Below, in pieces: positions 24,871 through 32,590 of a stretch of 64,000 bases of DNA (positions within the stretch are counted from its first letter, which is position 1; the number at the start of each line of letters is the position of its first letter). The stretch comes from Streptomyces fumigatiscleroticus (GTDB lineage Bacteria; Actinomycetota; Actinomycetes; Streptomycetales; Streptomycetaceae). Under the pieces are notes generated by a model. It was not told the DNA's origin, ran no database searches, and was given only the letters and a program-made list of their open reading frames with translations. Where the stretch lies: the NCBI RefSeq assembly GCF_014647975.1, contig NZ_BMQF01000003.1, forward strand, positions 1 to 64,000. Direction: 5' to 3'. The translations under genes and the position numbers were made by a program.

Positions 24871-24909
24871 GCTACGGCCCCTTCCCGATCCCGCCGCGGT
24901 TCTCCACCG

Positions 24910-25009
24910 CCGTGTGTGACTCGGTGCTAGCAGCAGGCTGAGCCCGTCCGCAGGAGTTCGGCCACATCGCTCACGCCTCGCCACCAGGAGTGGGAAAGTG
25001 CTCCGCGCC
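24910..25009. promoter_or_regulatory. divergent regulatory element, copy 3
   Basis: Third copy of the element, with TGCTAGCA at 24925-24932 and GAGTGGGAAAGTGCTCCGCGCCT at its right end. It runs straight into the stop codon of the NmrA-like gene, so the PP2C gene expected to its right is missing. Confidence 0.6.
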
Positions 25010-25876
25010 TCACCCTGTCGGCTGCTCGCGCCCGACGCCCTCCCGAAGGAGGACGGTGCGCAGGTCGTGCGGCGGACGGCCGGTAAGTCGCTCGACGGTG
25101 TCCGTGGTGCGGTCCTCGGAGCCCTCGGCGATGGCCTGGTCCATGGCGGCCAGCATCGCGGCGAACTCCCCGGGGATGCTGGCGGCGCGCGTCAGGTGGT
25201 CGCACATCTCCTCGTACGTCAGCCGTTGGTGGACCACGGGTCGGCCGGTGACCTCGGCGGAGATCGCGGCGACGTCGTCGTAGCTCAGTGCCTCGGGGCC
25301 GGTCAGGACCAGGTCGGTGCCGGGGGCGGTCGCATCGGTGAGGGCGTGAACGGCGACGGCCGCGATGTCGTCCGCGTCGACGAAGCCGACACGACCGTCG
25401 CCGGTCGCCGTCAGGACGGCACCGTCGTCGCGGATGGTGGTGGCGTGGGCGTGCCCCCCGGTGAAGTTCTGCATGAACCACGACGGCCGGAGAACCGCCC
25501 ATTCCTCGAACAGCCCGGGCAGGGCCTGGTGCACGGCTCCGACGGCCGGGCCTCCGGCCGGGACGGCCGAGGAGCTGAGCAGCACCGCGCGGCGCACTCC
25601 GGCGGCGCGGGCCTGCTTCAGGAACGGCAGCATGACGGCGGCCGGGTCGGGGTCGCCCACCGGCGGGACGAGGTAGACGCGGTCGGCTCCGGCGAGGGCG
25701 TCGTCGAAGGTGGCGGGGTCGTACCAGTCGAAGCGGACGGCTTCGGCGCCCGGGACCGGGGTGGCGCGCCGGGAGGCGGCCTTCACGCGGTGCCCGGCAG
25801 CGAGGAGTCGTGCGGCGGTACGGCTGCCGGTGGTGCCCGTCGCGCCGATGACGAGAGTGGTGCCGGTGGCGGTCAT
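25010..25876 (-). CDS. NmrA-like NAD(P)-binding oxidoreductase
   Basis: A 288-aa atypical short-chain dehydrogenase. The N-terminus TTLVIGATGTTGSRTAARLL has the GxxGxxG dinucleotide motif, and AVLLSSSAV and FVDADDIAAVAVHAL are typical of the NmrA/QorB group. The canonical catalytic Tyr-x-x-x-Lys is not evident, so it may act as a redox sensor or quinone reductase. Its ATG (25874-25876) overlaps the stop of the upstream SnoaL-like gene (ATGA), showing translational coupling. Together they face a TetR gene and are probably its targets. Confidence 0.82.
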   Translation of the reverse strand: MTATGTTLVIGATGTTGSRTAARLLAAGHRVKAASRRATPVPGAEAVRFDWYDPATFDDALAGADRVYLVPPVGDPDPAAVMLPFLKQARAAGVRRAVLLSSSAVPAGGPAVGAVHQALPGLFEEWAVLRPSWFMQNFTGGHAHATTIRDDGAVLTATGDGRVGFVDADDIAAVAVHALTDATAPGTDLVLTGPEALSYDDVAAISAEVTGRPVVHQRLTYEEMCDHLTRAASIPGEFAAMLAAMDQAIAEGSEDRTTDTVERLTGRPPHDLRTVLLREGVGREQPTG

Positions 25877-26337
25877 CGGGCGCTCCCGACGAAGTCGGCG
25901 GCCGGGCTCTGCACGGCGAGGGGGTTCCAGTAGTCGCGGTAGGCGGTGATGCGGCCGTCCCGGACGGTCACGACGGCGACGTACGTCATGTCGTACGGAC
26001 TGTCGGTCTGCACCAGGCGGCCGACCGCGCGCATCTCGACCACGATGGTTTCCGGGTCGGTGGTCTGGTGGATCGTCACGTCGGGGAAGTCGTGCAGGTC
26101 GATGTGGTCCGGGTAGTCGCGCATGTACGACGCGACGGCCTCCCTGCCGTCCAGTCGGCGCGGCCGGCCCTCCGGGGCGAACGGGAACTCCATGACGCCG
26201 TCCTCGGCCCACAGGCCGAGCCAGGCGTCGATGTCCTTCTCCAGTAGCAGGCGCAGGCCGTGACGGAAGAGATCGGCGGGTGCGGTGGGGGCGTGGGTGG
26301 AGGTGTTGGTCGCGTTCGAGGGCATGGCTGTCTCCAT
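25873..26337 (-). CDS. SnoaL/NTF2-like protein
   Basis: A 154-aa protein of the NTF2/SnoaL-like alpha+beta barrel type: LLEKDIDAWLGLWAEDGVMEFPFAPEG, then TIVVEMRAVGRLVQTDSPYDMTYVAVVTVRDGRITAYRDYWNPLAV, the usual closing strand-turn-strand. Family members range from isomerases and hydrolases to non-catalytic binders; the activity here is unknown. Starts at 26337 (METAMPSN) or 26325 (MPSN) are both possible. It is the first gene of a two-gene operon with the NmrA-like gene, and its promoter region carries two TetR-type palindromes. Confidence 0.75.
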   Translation of the reverse strand: METAMPSNATNTSTHAPTAPADLFRHGLRLLLEKDIDAWLGLWAEDGVMEFPFAPEGRPRRLDGREAVASYMRDYPDHIDLHDFPDVTIHQTTDPETIVVEMRAVGRLVQTDSPYDMTYVAVVTVRDGRITAYRDYWNPLAVQSPAADFVGSAR

Positions 26338-26348
26338 GGCGTACGATG

Positions 26349-26400
26349 CGGACCGGCGGTCCGGTTAACGTGTGACCGAAGATACGGACCGCCGGTCCGG
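26349..26400. promoter_or_regulatory. two palindromic operators for the divergent TetR regulator
   Basis: CGGACCGGCGGTCCGG (26349-26364) and CGGACCGCCGGTCCGG (26385-26400) are near-identical palindromes of form CGGACC-GSC-GGTCCG spaced 36 bp centre to centre. They fill the gap between the divergent SnoaL-like and TetR genes, the typical place for TetR binding and autoregulation. Confidence 0.8.
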
Positions 26401-26437
26401 ATTGCAACCTCGCCCCTCGCCGCTGGAAAGGAACCAC

Positions 26438-27037
26438 ATGGCCGACCGCAAGCCGCGCAAGGACGCCGCCCGCAACCGGGCCTCCCTGCTCGCCGCCGCA
26501 GAGGAGCTCTTCGCGAGCCGCGCACGCCCCGAGGACGTGACCATGTCCGACGTCGCGGCGGCGGCCGGGGTCGGCAAGGGCACGCTGTTCCGCGCGTTCG
26601 GGGACCGGACCGGCCTGATCCGCGAGCTGTACGCGGCGCGGCTGGAGCCGGTCGAGGAGGCCGTGACCGCGGGACCGCCACCGCTGGGGCCCGGCACCCC
26701 GCCGCTGGAGCGCGTCCCCGCCGTGCTTGACGCCCTGCTGTGCTTCAAGATCGACAACCGTCACCTGGCGCTCGCCCTGGAAGCGACGGGCAGCGACAGT
26801 CCCTACGACGCGGACCACTACGACCGGTGGCACGCCTTGCTGCGGGGTGCGCTGGAGCAGGTCCCCGGTTTCGACGCCGGTGACAGCGGCTTCACCGCGC
26901 ATGCGTTGCTGGCCGCCGTACGGGCGGACCTGGTCGAGCACCTGGTCGGCGGGCGTGGGATGGACCGTCAGCAACTGCGGGCGCGGCTATCGGACTTCGT
27001 GGAGAGGGTGCTGGGCGGTCAGCGCCCCGAGGCGTAG
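26438..27037 (+). CDS. TetR-family transcriptional regulator
   Basis: A 199-aa repressor. The N-terminal HTH (ARNRASLLAAAEELFASR, then TMSDVAAAAGVGKGTLFRAFGDRTGLIREL, residues about 10-57) is canonical TetR. The C-terminal ligand domain is helical and of average length. ATG 26438 follows CTGGAAAGGAACCAC, a clear ribosome site. It is divergent from the SnoaL-like/NmrA-like pair and very likely controls both directions through the two CGGACC palindromes. Its ligand is unknown. The 3' end overlaps the convergent DUF397 gene by 19 bp. Confidence 0.88.
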   Translation: MADRKPRKDAARNRASLLAAAEELFASRARPEDVTMSDVAAAAGVGKGTLFRAFGDRTGLIRELYAARLEPVEEAVTAGPPPLGPGTPPLERVPAVLDALLCFKIDNRHLALALEATGSDSPYDADHYDRWHALLRGALEQVPGFDAGDSGFTAHALLAAVRADLVEHLVGGRGMDRQQLRARLSDFVERVLGGQRPEA

Positions 27038-27225
27038 GGGAGGAAGGCGGTCCAGGCGGTGGGGGTGAGGGTGAGGCGGGGGCCGTGGGGGACCTTGGAG
27101 TCGCGGACGTGGACGGTGGCGGGGGTGGGGGCGACTTCGACGCAGGAGGGGGTGTCCGCGCCGCTGTAGCTGCTCTTTATCCACGTAAGTGGCGTATCGG
27201 CCTCGGAGGCGGACGCGAAGCTCAT
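27019..27225 (-). CDS. DUF397 protein
   Basis: A 68-aa protein with the DUF397 signature: TWIKSSYSG near residue 14, SCVEVAP, VHVRDSK, and a closing TPTAWTAFL. Such proteins accompany XRE-DUF5753 regulators in Streptomyces (as with WhiJ) and are thought to modulate them. The ATG at 27225 overlaps the stop of the upstream regulator gene (ATGA), so the pair is translationally coupled. Confidence 0.9.
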   Translation of the reverse strand: MSFASASEADTPLTWIKSSYSGADTPSCVEVAPTPATVHVRDSKVPHGPRLTLTPTAWTAFLPYASGR

Positions 27226-28055
27226 GAGTCTCCCAGCATGTTTTCGATGAACGTCAGCGACTCTTGTGGGGTCAGAGCCTGGGACCGGATGACCCCATAG
27301 CGGATGTCGAGGACCTGAACGAGTTTCGGCTCGGCGATCGCACGGCTGATGAGCTGCACTTCGTTGTACCCGACAGTGGTGCCGTCCTTGAGCCTGAGCA
27401 CTCGGAACGGGCCATCGACCCCTGCGTTGTCCTCGCGGTCCAGCGGCATGATCTGAATGTCGACGGTCCGCAACTGACTGAAGTGCAACAGTCGTTCGAG
27501 TTGCCTGCGCATCACCATTCTGCCCCCGTACGGCCGACGCAGTGTCGCCTCGCACTGAACAAAACTGAAGACCGGCAAGCCGGTCGGGCTGTCGATGATC
27601 TCCTGGCGTGCCCTACGGGCGGCCACCCGCTGTTCCAACTCGTCCTGTGTGAAGGGCGGCCGTCGGGAGCTGAACACGGCCCGCGCGTACTCTTCGGTCT
27701 GAAGAAGACCATCCACAACCGAGTTGTTGTACGAGCAGATTTCGACGGCCTCCGCCTCCAGGCGCTTAACGTCCCGCACTTTCTTCGGGTAGCGGGCCTC
27801 CGCCACGTCCTGCTTCATCGCCGCGATCCTGCCGCCGGCGGCCAGTGCCTCGTCGGCGCGGTCCAGGAACTCCGGCCGGGGAATGCGCCGGGCCCGCTCC
27901 ACGGACGAGACCAGTTCCTCCCCGTACCCGATCGCCGCTCCGAACTCCGCCTGCGTGAGGCCGGCCGCCTCGCGCCACAGTTTCAGCTGCCGTGCGACCG
28001 TCCGCACCACGGCCCCGGCCTCGTCGTCCTCCAACTCCGCATCCCAGTCGTTCAT
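27222..28055 (-). CDS. XRE-family regulator with DUF5753 domain (WhiJ-like)
   Basis: A 277-aa protein. The N-terminal XRE helix-turn-helix (LKLWREAAGLTQAEFGAAIGYGEELVSSVERARRIPRPE, residues about 22-60) is followed by a DUF5753 domain (ICSYNNSVVDGLLQTEEYARAVFSSRRP onward to the C-terminus). This is the WhiJ-type regulator abundant in Streptomyces, encoded with DUF397 partners and linked to development and antibiotic control. ATG 28055 follows GGGAGAGGGCGGCGGAC; the longer in-frame version from 28100 has no such site. It is divergent from a HATPase-type gene, completing the usual trio. Confidence 0.9.
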   Translation of the reverse strand: MNDWDAELEDDEAGAVVRTVARQLKLWREAAGLTQAEFGAAIGYGEELVSSVERARRIPRPEFLDRADEALAAGGRIAAMKQDVAEARYPKKVRDVKRLEAEAVEICSYNNSVVDGLLQTEEYARAVFSSRRPPFTQDELEQRVAARRARQEIIDSPTGLPVFSFVQCEATLRRPYGGRMVMRRQLERLLHFSQLRTVDIQIMPLDREDNAGVDGPFRVLRLKDGTTVGYNEVQLISRAIAEPKLVQVLDIRYGVIRSQALTPQESLTFIENMLGDS

Positions 28056-28234
28056 GTCCGCCGCCCTCTCCCGCCGAGCCGTTCTCTGTCCAACGCACAC
28101 GCCCGCGGCCGGTCATGCCGTACCGCCCGGACGGAACCGGGCGCGGCCCGGACAGCCATCCGTCGCACGGGGGCACCGCCTTCACAGGTTACGCAGGTGT
28201 GAACACGCTGAGTGATGTGAATGAGCAAAGCGCC

Positions 28235-28795
28235 ATGCCCGACATCCCGCCCCCGCTGCACCGGTTCACCGTGCCGCTCTCCGCCACGCGCCGTGGTGCG
28301 CGCCTCGCCCGGCTGCTCGCGACCGGGCAACTGCTGGACTGGGGGCTGCGGCCCGACCCGGCCCGGCTCGTCGTCGCGGAGCTCGCCGCGAACGCCGTAC
28401 TGCACGGCCGCGTCCTCGGCCGCAGCTTCCGCCTCACCCTTTCCGTCCTGGAGTCCGGCACGCTGCGTATCGAGGTGGCCGACACTCGCGGCGATCAGTT
28501 GCCGGTGCTGTCGTCGTCAGGTCGCGAAGGACTTCCGGAGGGAGGGCGCGGCCTGCTTCTCGTCGAGGAGTTGGCGGACCGATGGGGCGTTCAGGCCGGG
28601 CCGGTACCGCTGAAGACTGTATGGGCCGAACTCGATCTTGGAGTCTCCGCCTCGCGGGAGCCCTCGCGTCCGGAGCCCGGAAACACGGGAGCCGGTGGTG
28701 CGGCGGCCGGGGCGGCGGGCGGTCAAGGAGTAAAGAACGTGGGGAAAGGACCCTCCCAACCAGCCAAACCTCTCGTACGTCACCCACGGGGGTGA
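28235..28795 (+). CDS. HATPase_c anti-sigma-factor-like ATP-binding protein
   Basis: A 186-aa protein with a GHKL ATP-binding fold of the SpoIIAB/RsbW type. The N box is VVAELAANAVLHGRV, a second motif is LRIEVADTRGD, and the G box is GRGLLLVEELADRWGV. There is no His-phosphotransfer domain. The C-terminal ~50 residues are low-complexity. Such proteins sit beside WhiJ-like XRE/DUF397 pairs. Start uncertain: ATG 28235 (MPDIPPPLHRF) or GTG 28217, neither with a strong ribosome site. It is divergent from the XRE gene. Confidence 0.82.
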   Translation: MPDIPPPLHRFTVPLSATRRGARLARLLATGQLLDWGLRPDPARLVVAELAANAVLHGRVLGRSFRLTLSVLESGTLRIEVADTRGDQLPVLSSSGREGLPEGGRGLLLVEELADRWGVQAGPVPLKTVWAELDLGVSASREPSRPEPGNTGAGGAAAGAAGGQGVKNVGKGPSQPAKPLVRHPRG

Positions 28796-28894
28796 AGTCG
28801 GACGATCTGGCTGGCGCGTCGGCGGAGCGGGCGGGCAGGCTCAGCCCGGAGAGCTTCACGAGACCGAACTTCAGACAATCCGCAGACATGCGAC

Positions 28895-28930
28895 GGCCCC
28901 CGCCGGGACTTGCACTCCCGGGCGAGGGCC
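28895..28930 (+). promoter_or_regulatory. leader hairpin before a helix-turn-helix gene
   Basis: GGCCCCCGCCGGGA (28895-28908) pairs with TCCCGGGCGAGGGCC (28916-28930) around a 7-nt loop, with one bulge and one mismatch. It ends 29 bp before the next gene's ATG. It could be an attenuator or a 5' UTR stabiliser. An in-frame ATG at 28888 reads through it. Confidence 0.5.
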
Positions 28931-28959
28931 TGACCACCAAGGAAGCAGGACCTTCCCTC

Positions 28960-29904
28960 ATGGCTGTGCGCAAGACTAACGCTGCCGTACGTCCGCATCC
29001 CGCTGTTGCGCGATCCGGCAGCCCTTCGGGTGTCATCCAGCTCAAGGCGTACCAGCCCGAGCGGTACACGATCATCGGCAACCACCTCGCCCAACACCGC
29101 GAGTTGTCCCTCGTCGCCATGGGGCTGGCCCTGCACATCCTGTCGTTGCCCGACGGCGCGGCCGTCGACATCCGCACGCTGGCCGGGCGTTTCCCGGAAG
29201 GACGCGACCGGATCGCCTTCGCGCTGCGGGAGCTGGAGGCTCAGGGGTACATCGAGCGGGTGCGGGAGCGCACGGGCGCGGGGCAGGTGGTGACGCGTAC
29301 GTACGCGCATCACGTTCCGGGGCGTACGGCTCGGACGAGTGAGCCGGTGGTCCGTGAGCCGGTGGTCCGTGAGCCGGTTGCCGACCGGGTCGTCGAGCTG
29401 GAGCCCGTGACCGTACTCGCATCCGAGCGAGGAGCTCAGCCGCCCGTTGTCGAAGCGGAGCCCGTACCGGCCCCCGAGCCGTCGGGGCCACCCGCTGAGG
29501 ACGCGGTCCGCGGGCCTCACCATGAAGAGGCCGTCACCGCGCTCACGCGGCTGCGCAGGCTCGACCCGCGGCTCATGCTGTCCGAGCAGGATGTGCGGCG
29601 CCTCGCACCCGCCTGCGCCGAATGGCTCGCTCGCGGGCTCGGTCGGGCGGCTGTGATGGATGCGCTGACCGCCGGGCTGCCACCCACAGTGCACCACCCG
29701 GCCGCGCTGGTCGCGCACCGCCTGAGGAAGCAGCTTCCACCGCCGCTGCCGGCACTGCCTGAGACGGCCGTGACGCCGTCTCCGGACACCGGGCCGTATC
29801 GCAGAGAGACCTGCCAAGGCCCTTGCGGACGTCCTTTCCCGGCCGGGCAATCAGGGGTCTGCCGTGACTGTCGTACGGACCCGATCGAGTACCACGACCA
29901 CTGA
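28960..29904 (+). CDS. helix-turn-helix protein with C-terminal cysteine cluster
   Basis: A 314-aa protein. Residues about 30-105 form a replication-initiator/GntR-like winged helix (YTIIGNHLAQHRELSLVAMGLALHILSLP, then IRTLAGRFPEGRDRIAFALRELEAQGYIERVRE). A Pro/Glu-rich linker with a tandem EPVVR repeat follows, then a helical block (MLSEQDVRRLAPACAEWLARGLG). It closes with CQGPCGRPF...GVCRDCR, four cysteines that could bind zinc. The role is probably DNA binding; the target is unknown. ATG 28960 follows AGCAGGACCTTCCCTC and a hairpin leader. Eleven bp separate it from the small gene downstream. Confidence 0.75.
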   Translation: MAVRKTNAAVRPHPAVARSGSPSGVIQLKAYQPERYTIIGNHLAQHRELSLVAMGLALHILSLPDGAAVDIRTLAGRFPEGRDRIAFALRELEAQGYIERVRERTGAGQVVTRTYAHHVPGRTARTSEPVVREPVVREPVADRVVELEPVTVLASERGAQPPVVEAEPVPAPEPSGPPAEDAVRGPHHEEAVTALTRLRRLDPRLMLSEQDVRRLAPACAEWLARGLGRAAVMDALTAGLPPTVHHPAALVAHRLRKQLPPPLPALPETAVTPSPDTGPYRRETCQGPCGRPFPAGQSGVCRDCRTDPIEYHDH

Positions 29905-29914
29905 GGAGGCCCCT

Positions 29915-30241
29915 ATGGCTGTCGATGCCGTCCACCACTCCACCTACGTGCAGGTGTACGACGCGTTGCTCGAAACCGCGGTCGTCCTGGAAAGCATGCT
30001 GAAAGGGGGATCGGACGACACGGGTGTGGAACCACACGCAGGCGCGGCCATGCATGCGGTTCGGTTCGCCGCCACCGTGCTGTTCCCCACCGTGGCCTGC
30101 CAGAAGCCGCCGCCCTTCCCCCACGCCCATGACACCCAGTACATGCTGGAGCTGTGTGCCAACTGGCGTGACGCGGCTATGCAAGTAGGTGAGTTTGCGC
30201 CGGAGCCTGTTCTGCGTGTCGTGCACGGTGAGAGGAACTAA
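29915..30241 (+). CDS. small hypothetical protein
   Basis: A 108-aa soluble protein of unknown function, mostly helical by eye (VYDALLETAVVLESMLKGG, AAMHAVRFAATVLFPTVAC, YMLELCANWRDAAMQVGEF). I do not recognise the family. ATG 29915 has a clear GAGGAGGCCCC ribosome site and lies 11 bp after the helix-turn-helix gene, so the two are likely co-transcribed. Its 3' end overlaps the start of the following XRE-TPR gene by 14 bp. Confidence 0.7.
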   Translation: MAVDAVHHSTYVQVYDALLETAVVLESMLKGGSDDTGVEPHAGAAMHAVRFAATVLFPTVACQKPPPFPHAHDTQYMLELCANWRDAAMQVGEFAPEPVLRVVHGERN

Positions 30242-31418
30242 CGGCGACGGCGACGAACTGGGCTGCTCGGCATCGACGATCTCTCGTCTGGAGCGGCCCG
30301 GCCGTGTCGCCGATCTGCGCCTTCTGCAGAGAGCCGCACACGAAGTCGGGGTGCCGACGGACGTCCTGGGAGCGGCACTCGGCCTCGCCGAGTCGCATGC
30401 CACTAAAGTTGCGCCGAATGGTCCACGGCACACCGAGGAGGACCCGATGCGACGACGCACTCTGCTCGGAGCGGCAGGGCTGGCCGTCCCTGCATCACTC
30501 CTGCTCGGCGTGGAATCGGCTCTCGCCGAGATGCCTCCCCCGTCAGGATCCCCGGTTCCCTTGGACGTGCGTCTGGCTCGCGCTCGCGTGCTGTTCGACA
30601 CCGGCAGATACGGCGAACTCATCAAGGCGCTCCCGGACCTTCTCGCCACGGCTCATGCCCTGATCCGGGATCGTGCCGAGATCAACTACGCGCGCCTGTC
30701 TGCCTGCTACACAGTGGCGGCCCAGGTTCTGGTGAAGATCGGGCGGTACGACCAGGCGCGACTCACCGCGGACCGGGCGACCGTGTACGCAGGCCTCTCC
30801 GGCTCCCCGCTGACCTCCGCTGCGGCGGCTCGTGAGCTGAGCATCGTCCTGCGCCACCAGGACCAGCCGGATGCGGCGCAGCGTCTCGTACTCAACGCCG
30901 CGTCGAACATCGAGGCCACTGGACTCAGTACCCATCCACAGGCGGCGGCGTACGCGCAGATGCTGTGCACCACCGCGTACACCGCAGCTCGGGCGGGCGA
31001 CCGGGACCGGGCTCGGGCGATGATCGACGAAGCTGCGCGGGCAGCCCGTGGCCTCCCCGCTGTTGCCCCGGCGGATCGCCTCTTCTCCATCACTCCTGCA
31101 TCCGTGCTTCTCTATGAGGTGGGAGTGCACTGGGCGCTCGGTGATGCCGGGGCCGCGATCAGGGCAGGCCGGCAATTGCACCAGGACCAGTTCGCCACCG
31201 CCGAGCGAAAGGCGCGCCTGCACACGGACATGGCCCGTGCCTGGTGGCAGTGGGGCAAGCCCGAGCAGACGGCACAGTCTCTGCTGAATGCCTTCCGCGT
31301 CACTCCCGCGGAGGTGCGGGACCGGCCCAGTATGCGAGCCATCGTCCGGGAGCTTCAGCGCAAGCATCCGCACGTCAGCGGTGTTCGCGAGCTCTCCCGC
31401 GCAGCCCTTGCCGAGTAG
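30228..31418 (+). CDS. XRE-TPR regulator lacking the front of its HTH
   Basis: 396 aa from GTG 30228. The start reads DELGCSASTISRLE, the recognition-helix part of an XRE domain, but the ~25-30 residues that normally precede it (helices 1-2) are absent. Next comes a family-typical segment with RRRTLLGAAGLAVPASLLLG, then a TPR-like helical array (DVRLARARVLFDTGRYGELIKAL, YTAARAGDRDRARAMIDEAARAARG, WWQWGKPEQTAQSLLNAF). Intact members bind DNA with the HTH and sense through the TPRs. The truncation may have arisen at the overlap with the preceding gene. It may be a decaying gene, or translated from ATG 30447 as a TPR-only protein. Confidence 0.65.
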   Translation: MRGTNGDGDELGCSASTISRLERPGRVADLRLLQRAAHEVGVPTDVLGAALGLAESHATKVAPNGPRHTEEDPMRRRTLLGAAGLAVPASLLLGVESALAEMPPPSGSPVPLDVRLARARVLFDTGRYGELIKALPDLLATAHALIRDRAEINYARLSACYTVAAQVLVKIGRYDQARLTADRATVYAGLSGSPLTSAAAARELSIVLRHQDQPDAAQRLVLNAASNIEATGLSTHPQAAAYAQMLCTTAYTAARAGDRDRARAMIDEAARAARGLPAVAPADRLFSITPASVLLYEVGVHWALGDAGAAIRAGRQLHQDQFATAERKARLHTDMARAWWQWGKPEQTAQSLLNAFRVTPAEVRDRPSMRAIVRELQRKHPHVSGVRELSRAALAE

Positions 31419-31520
31419 GACGGGAACGTATCGACCAGGGGGGACGACGTTCGTTCGGTGAGCGTAGGGCCGACGCCGCGTCGGCAAAGGTGTGTCTGTG
31501 ACGGGCGTAGCGTAGAAGGC

Positions 31521-32513
31521 ATGACGACGTACGGATCCTTCCCCGGCACCCGGCCCCGGCGGCTGCGGACCACCCCCGCTATGCGTCGGATGGTCGCCGA
31601 GACCAGGCTGCACCCCGCCGACTTCATCCTGCCCGCCTTCGTGCGGGAGGGCGTCGGTGAGCCCGTGCCCATCGCGGCGATGCCCGGGGTCGTGCAGCAC
31701 ACGCGCGACAGCCTGAAGAAGGCGGCCCTGGATGCGGTCGAGGCCGGGATCTCCGGGATCATGCTGTTCGGTGTGCCGGAGGAGTCGAAGAAGGACGCCG
31801 CCGGTACCTGCGGGACCGACCCGGAGGGGATCCTCCAGGTCGCGCTGCGGGACGTGCGCGCCGAGGTCGGGGACGAGCTGCTGGTCATGTCCGACCTGTG
31901 CCTGGACGAGTTCACCGACCACGGGCACTGCGGTGTGCTGGACGCCGAGGGCCGGGTGGACAACGACGCCACCCTGGAGCGGTACGCCGAGATGGCGCAG
32001 GTCCAGGCCGATGCGGGAGCCCATGTCGTGGGGACCAGCGGGATGATGGACGGTCAGGTCGGCGTCGTCCGGGACGCGCTCGACCAGATCGGGCGGGAGG
32101 ACGTCTCCATCCTCGCGTACGCCGTCAAGTACGCCTCCGCCTTCTACGGGCCCTTCCGGGAGGCCGTCGGGTCCTCGCTCCAGGGCGACCGGAGTACCTA
32201 CCAGCAGGACGCGGCCAACATCGGGGAGTCGATGCGCGAACTGGCGCTGGACCTTCAGGAGGGTGCCGACATGGTGATGGTCAAGCCGGCCGGGCCCTAC
32301 CTCGACATCCTGTCCCGGGTCTCGGACGCCGTGGACGTGCCGGTGGCCGCGTACCAGATCTCCGGCGAGTACGCGATGATCGAGGCCGCCGCCGAGAAGG
32401 GCTGGATCGACCGGGAGCGGGCGATCCTGGAGTCCCTGCTCGGCATCAAGCGGGCGGGTGCCCGCAACATCCTCACCTACTGGGCCGTCGAGGTGGCCCG
32501 CACGCTGCGCTGA
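31521..32513 (+). CDS. hemB: delta-aminolevulinic acid dehydratase (porphobilinogen synthase)
   Basis: A 330-aa enzyme condensing two 5-aminolevulinates to porphobilinogen. The Schiff-base lysine motifs are present: [17 protein letters not shown] (Lys around 203) and [15 protein letters not shown] (Lys around 256). The metal site [19 protein letters not shown] keeps cysteine ligands, suggesting zinc use. Start ATG 31521. It belongs with hemACD functionally but is separated from hemD by the ~13.8 kb accessory island. It has its own upstream region and a convergent terminator behind it. Confidence 0.97.
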   Translation: MTTYGSFPGTRPRRLRTTPAMRRMVAETRLHPADFILPAFVREGVGEPVPIAAMPGVVQHTRDSLKKAALDAVEAGISGIMLFGVPEESKKDAAGTCGTDPEGILQVALRDVRAEVGDELLVMSDLCLDEFTDHGHCGVLDAEGRVDNDATLERYAEMAQVQADAGAHVVGTSGMMDGQVGVVRDALDQIGREDVSILAYAVKYASAFYGPFREAVGSSLQGDRSTYQQDAANIGESMRELALDLQEGADMVMVKPAGPYLDILSRVSDAVDVPVAAYQISGEYAMIEAAAEKGWIDRERAILESLLGIKRAGARNILTYWAVEVARTLR

Positions 32514-32542
32514 GCCCGTGCCGGAGCGCAGTCGCGTGCCCG

Positions 32543-32573
32543 TCCCGGCCGACGGAGGTGCCGTCGGCCGGGG
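32543..32573. terminator. bidirectional terminator hairpin
   Basis: CCCGGCCGACGG pairs with CCGTCGGCCGGG (12-bp perfect stem, 5-nt loop AGGTG) in the 77 bp between the convergent hemB and DUF4232 lipoprotein genes. Confidence 0.75.
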
Positions 32574-32590
32574 CAGGACGCGTGTGGCCT

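Noticed and set aside
28888..28959. Earlier ATG for the helix-turn-helix gene
   Set aside because: It would translate the leader hairpin and has no ribosome site; ATG 28960 behind AGCAGGACC is better supported.
17711..31520. Integrase, IS element or tRNA attachment site at the island borders
   Set aside because: None was seen on either strand; the only border structure is the hemD terminator hairpin, so I do not call a specific mobile element.
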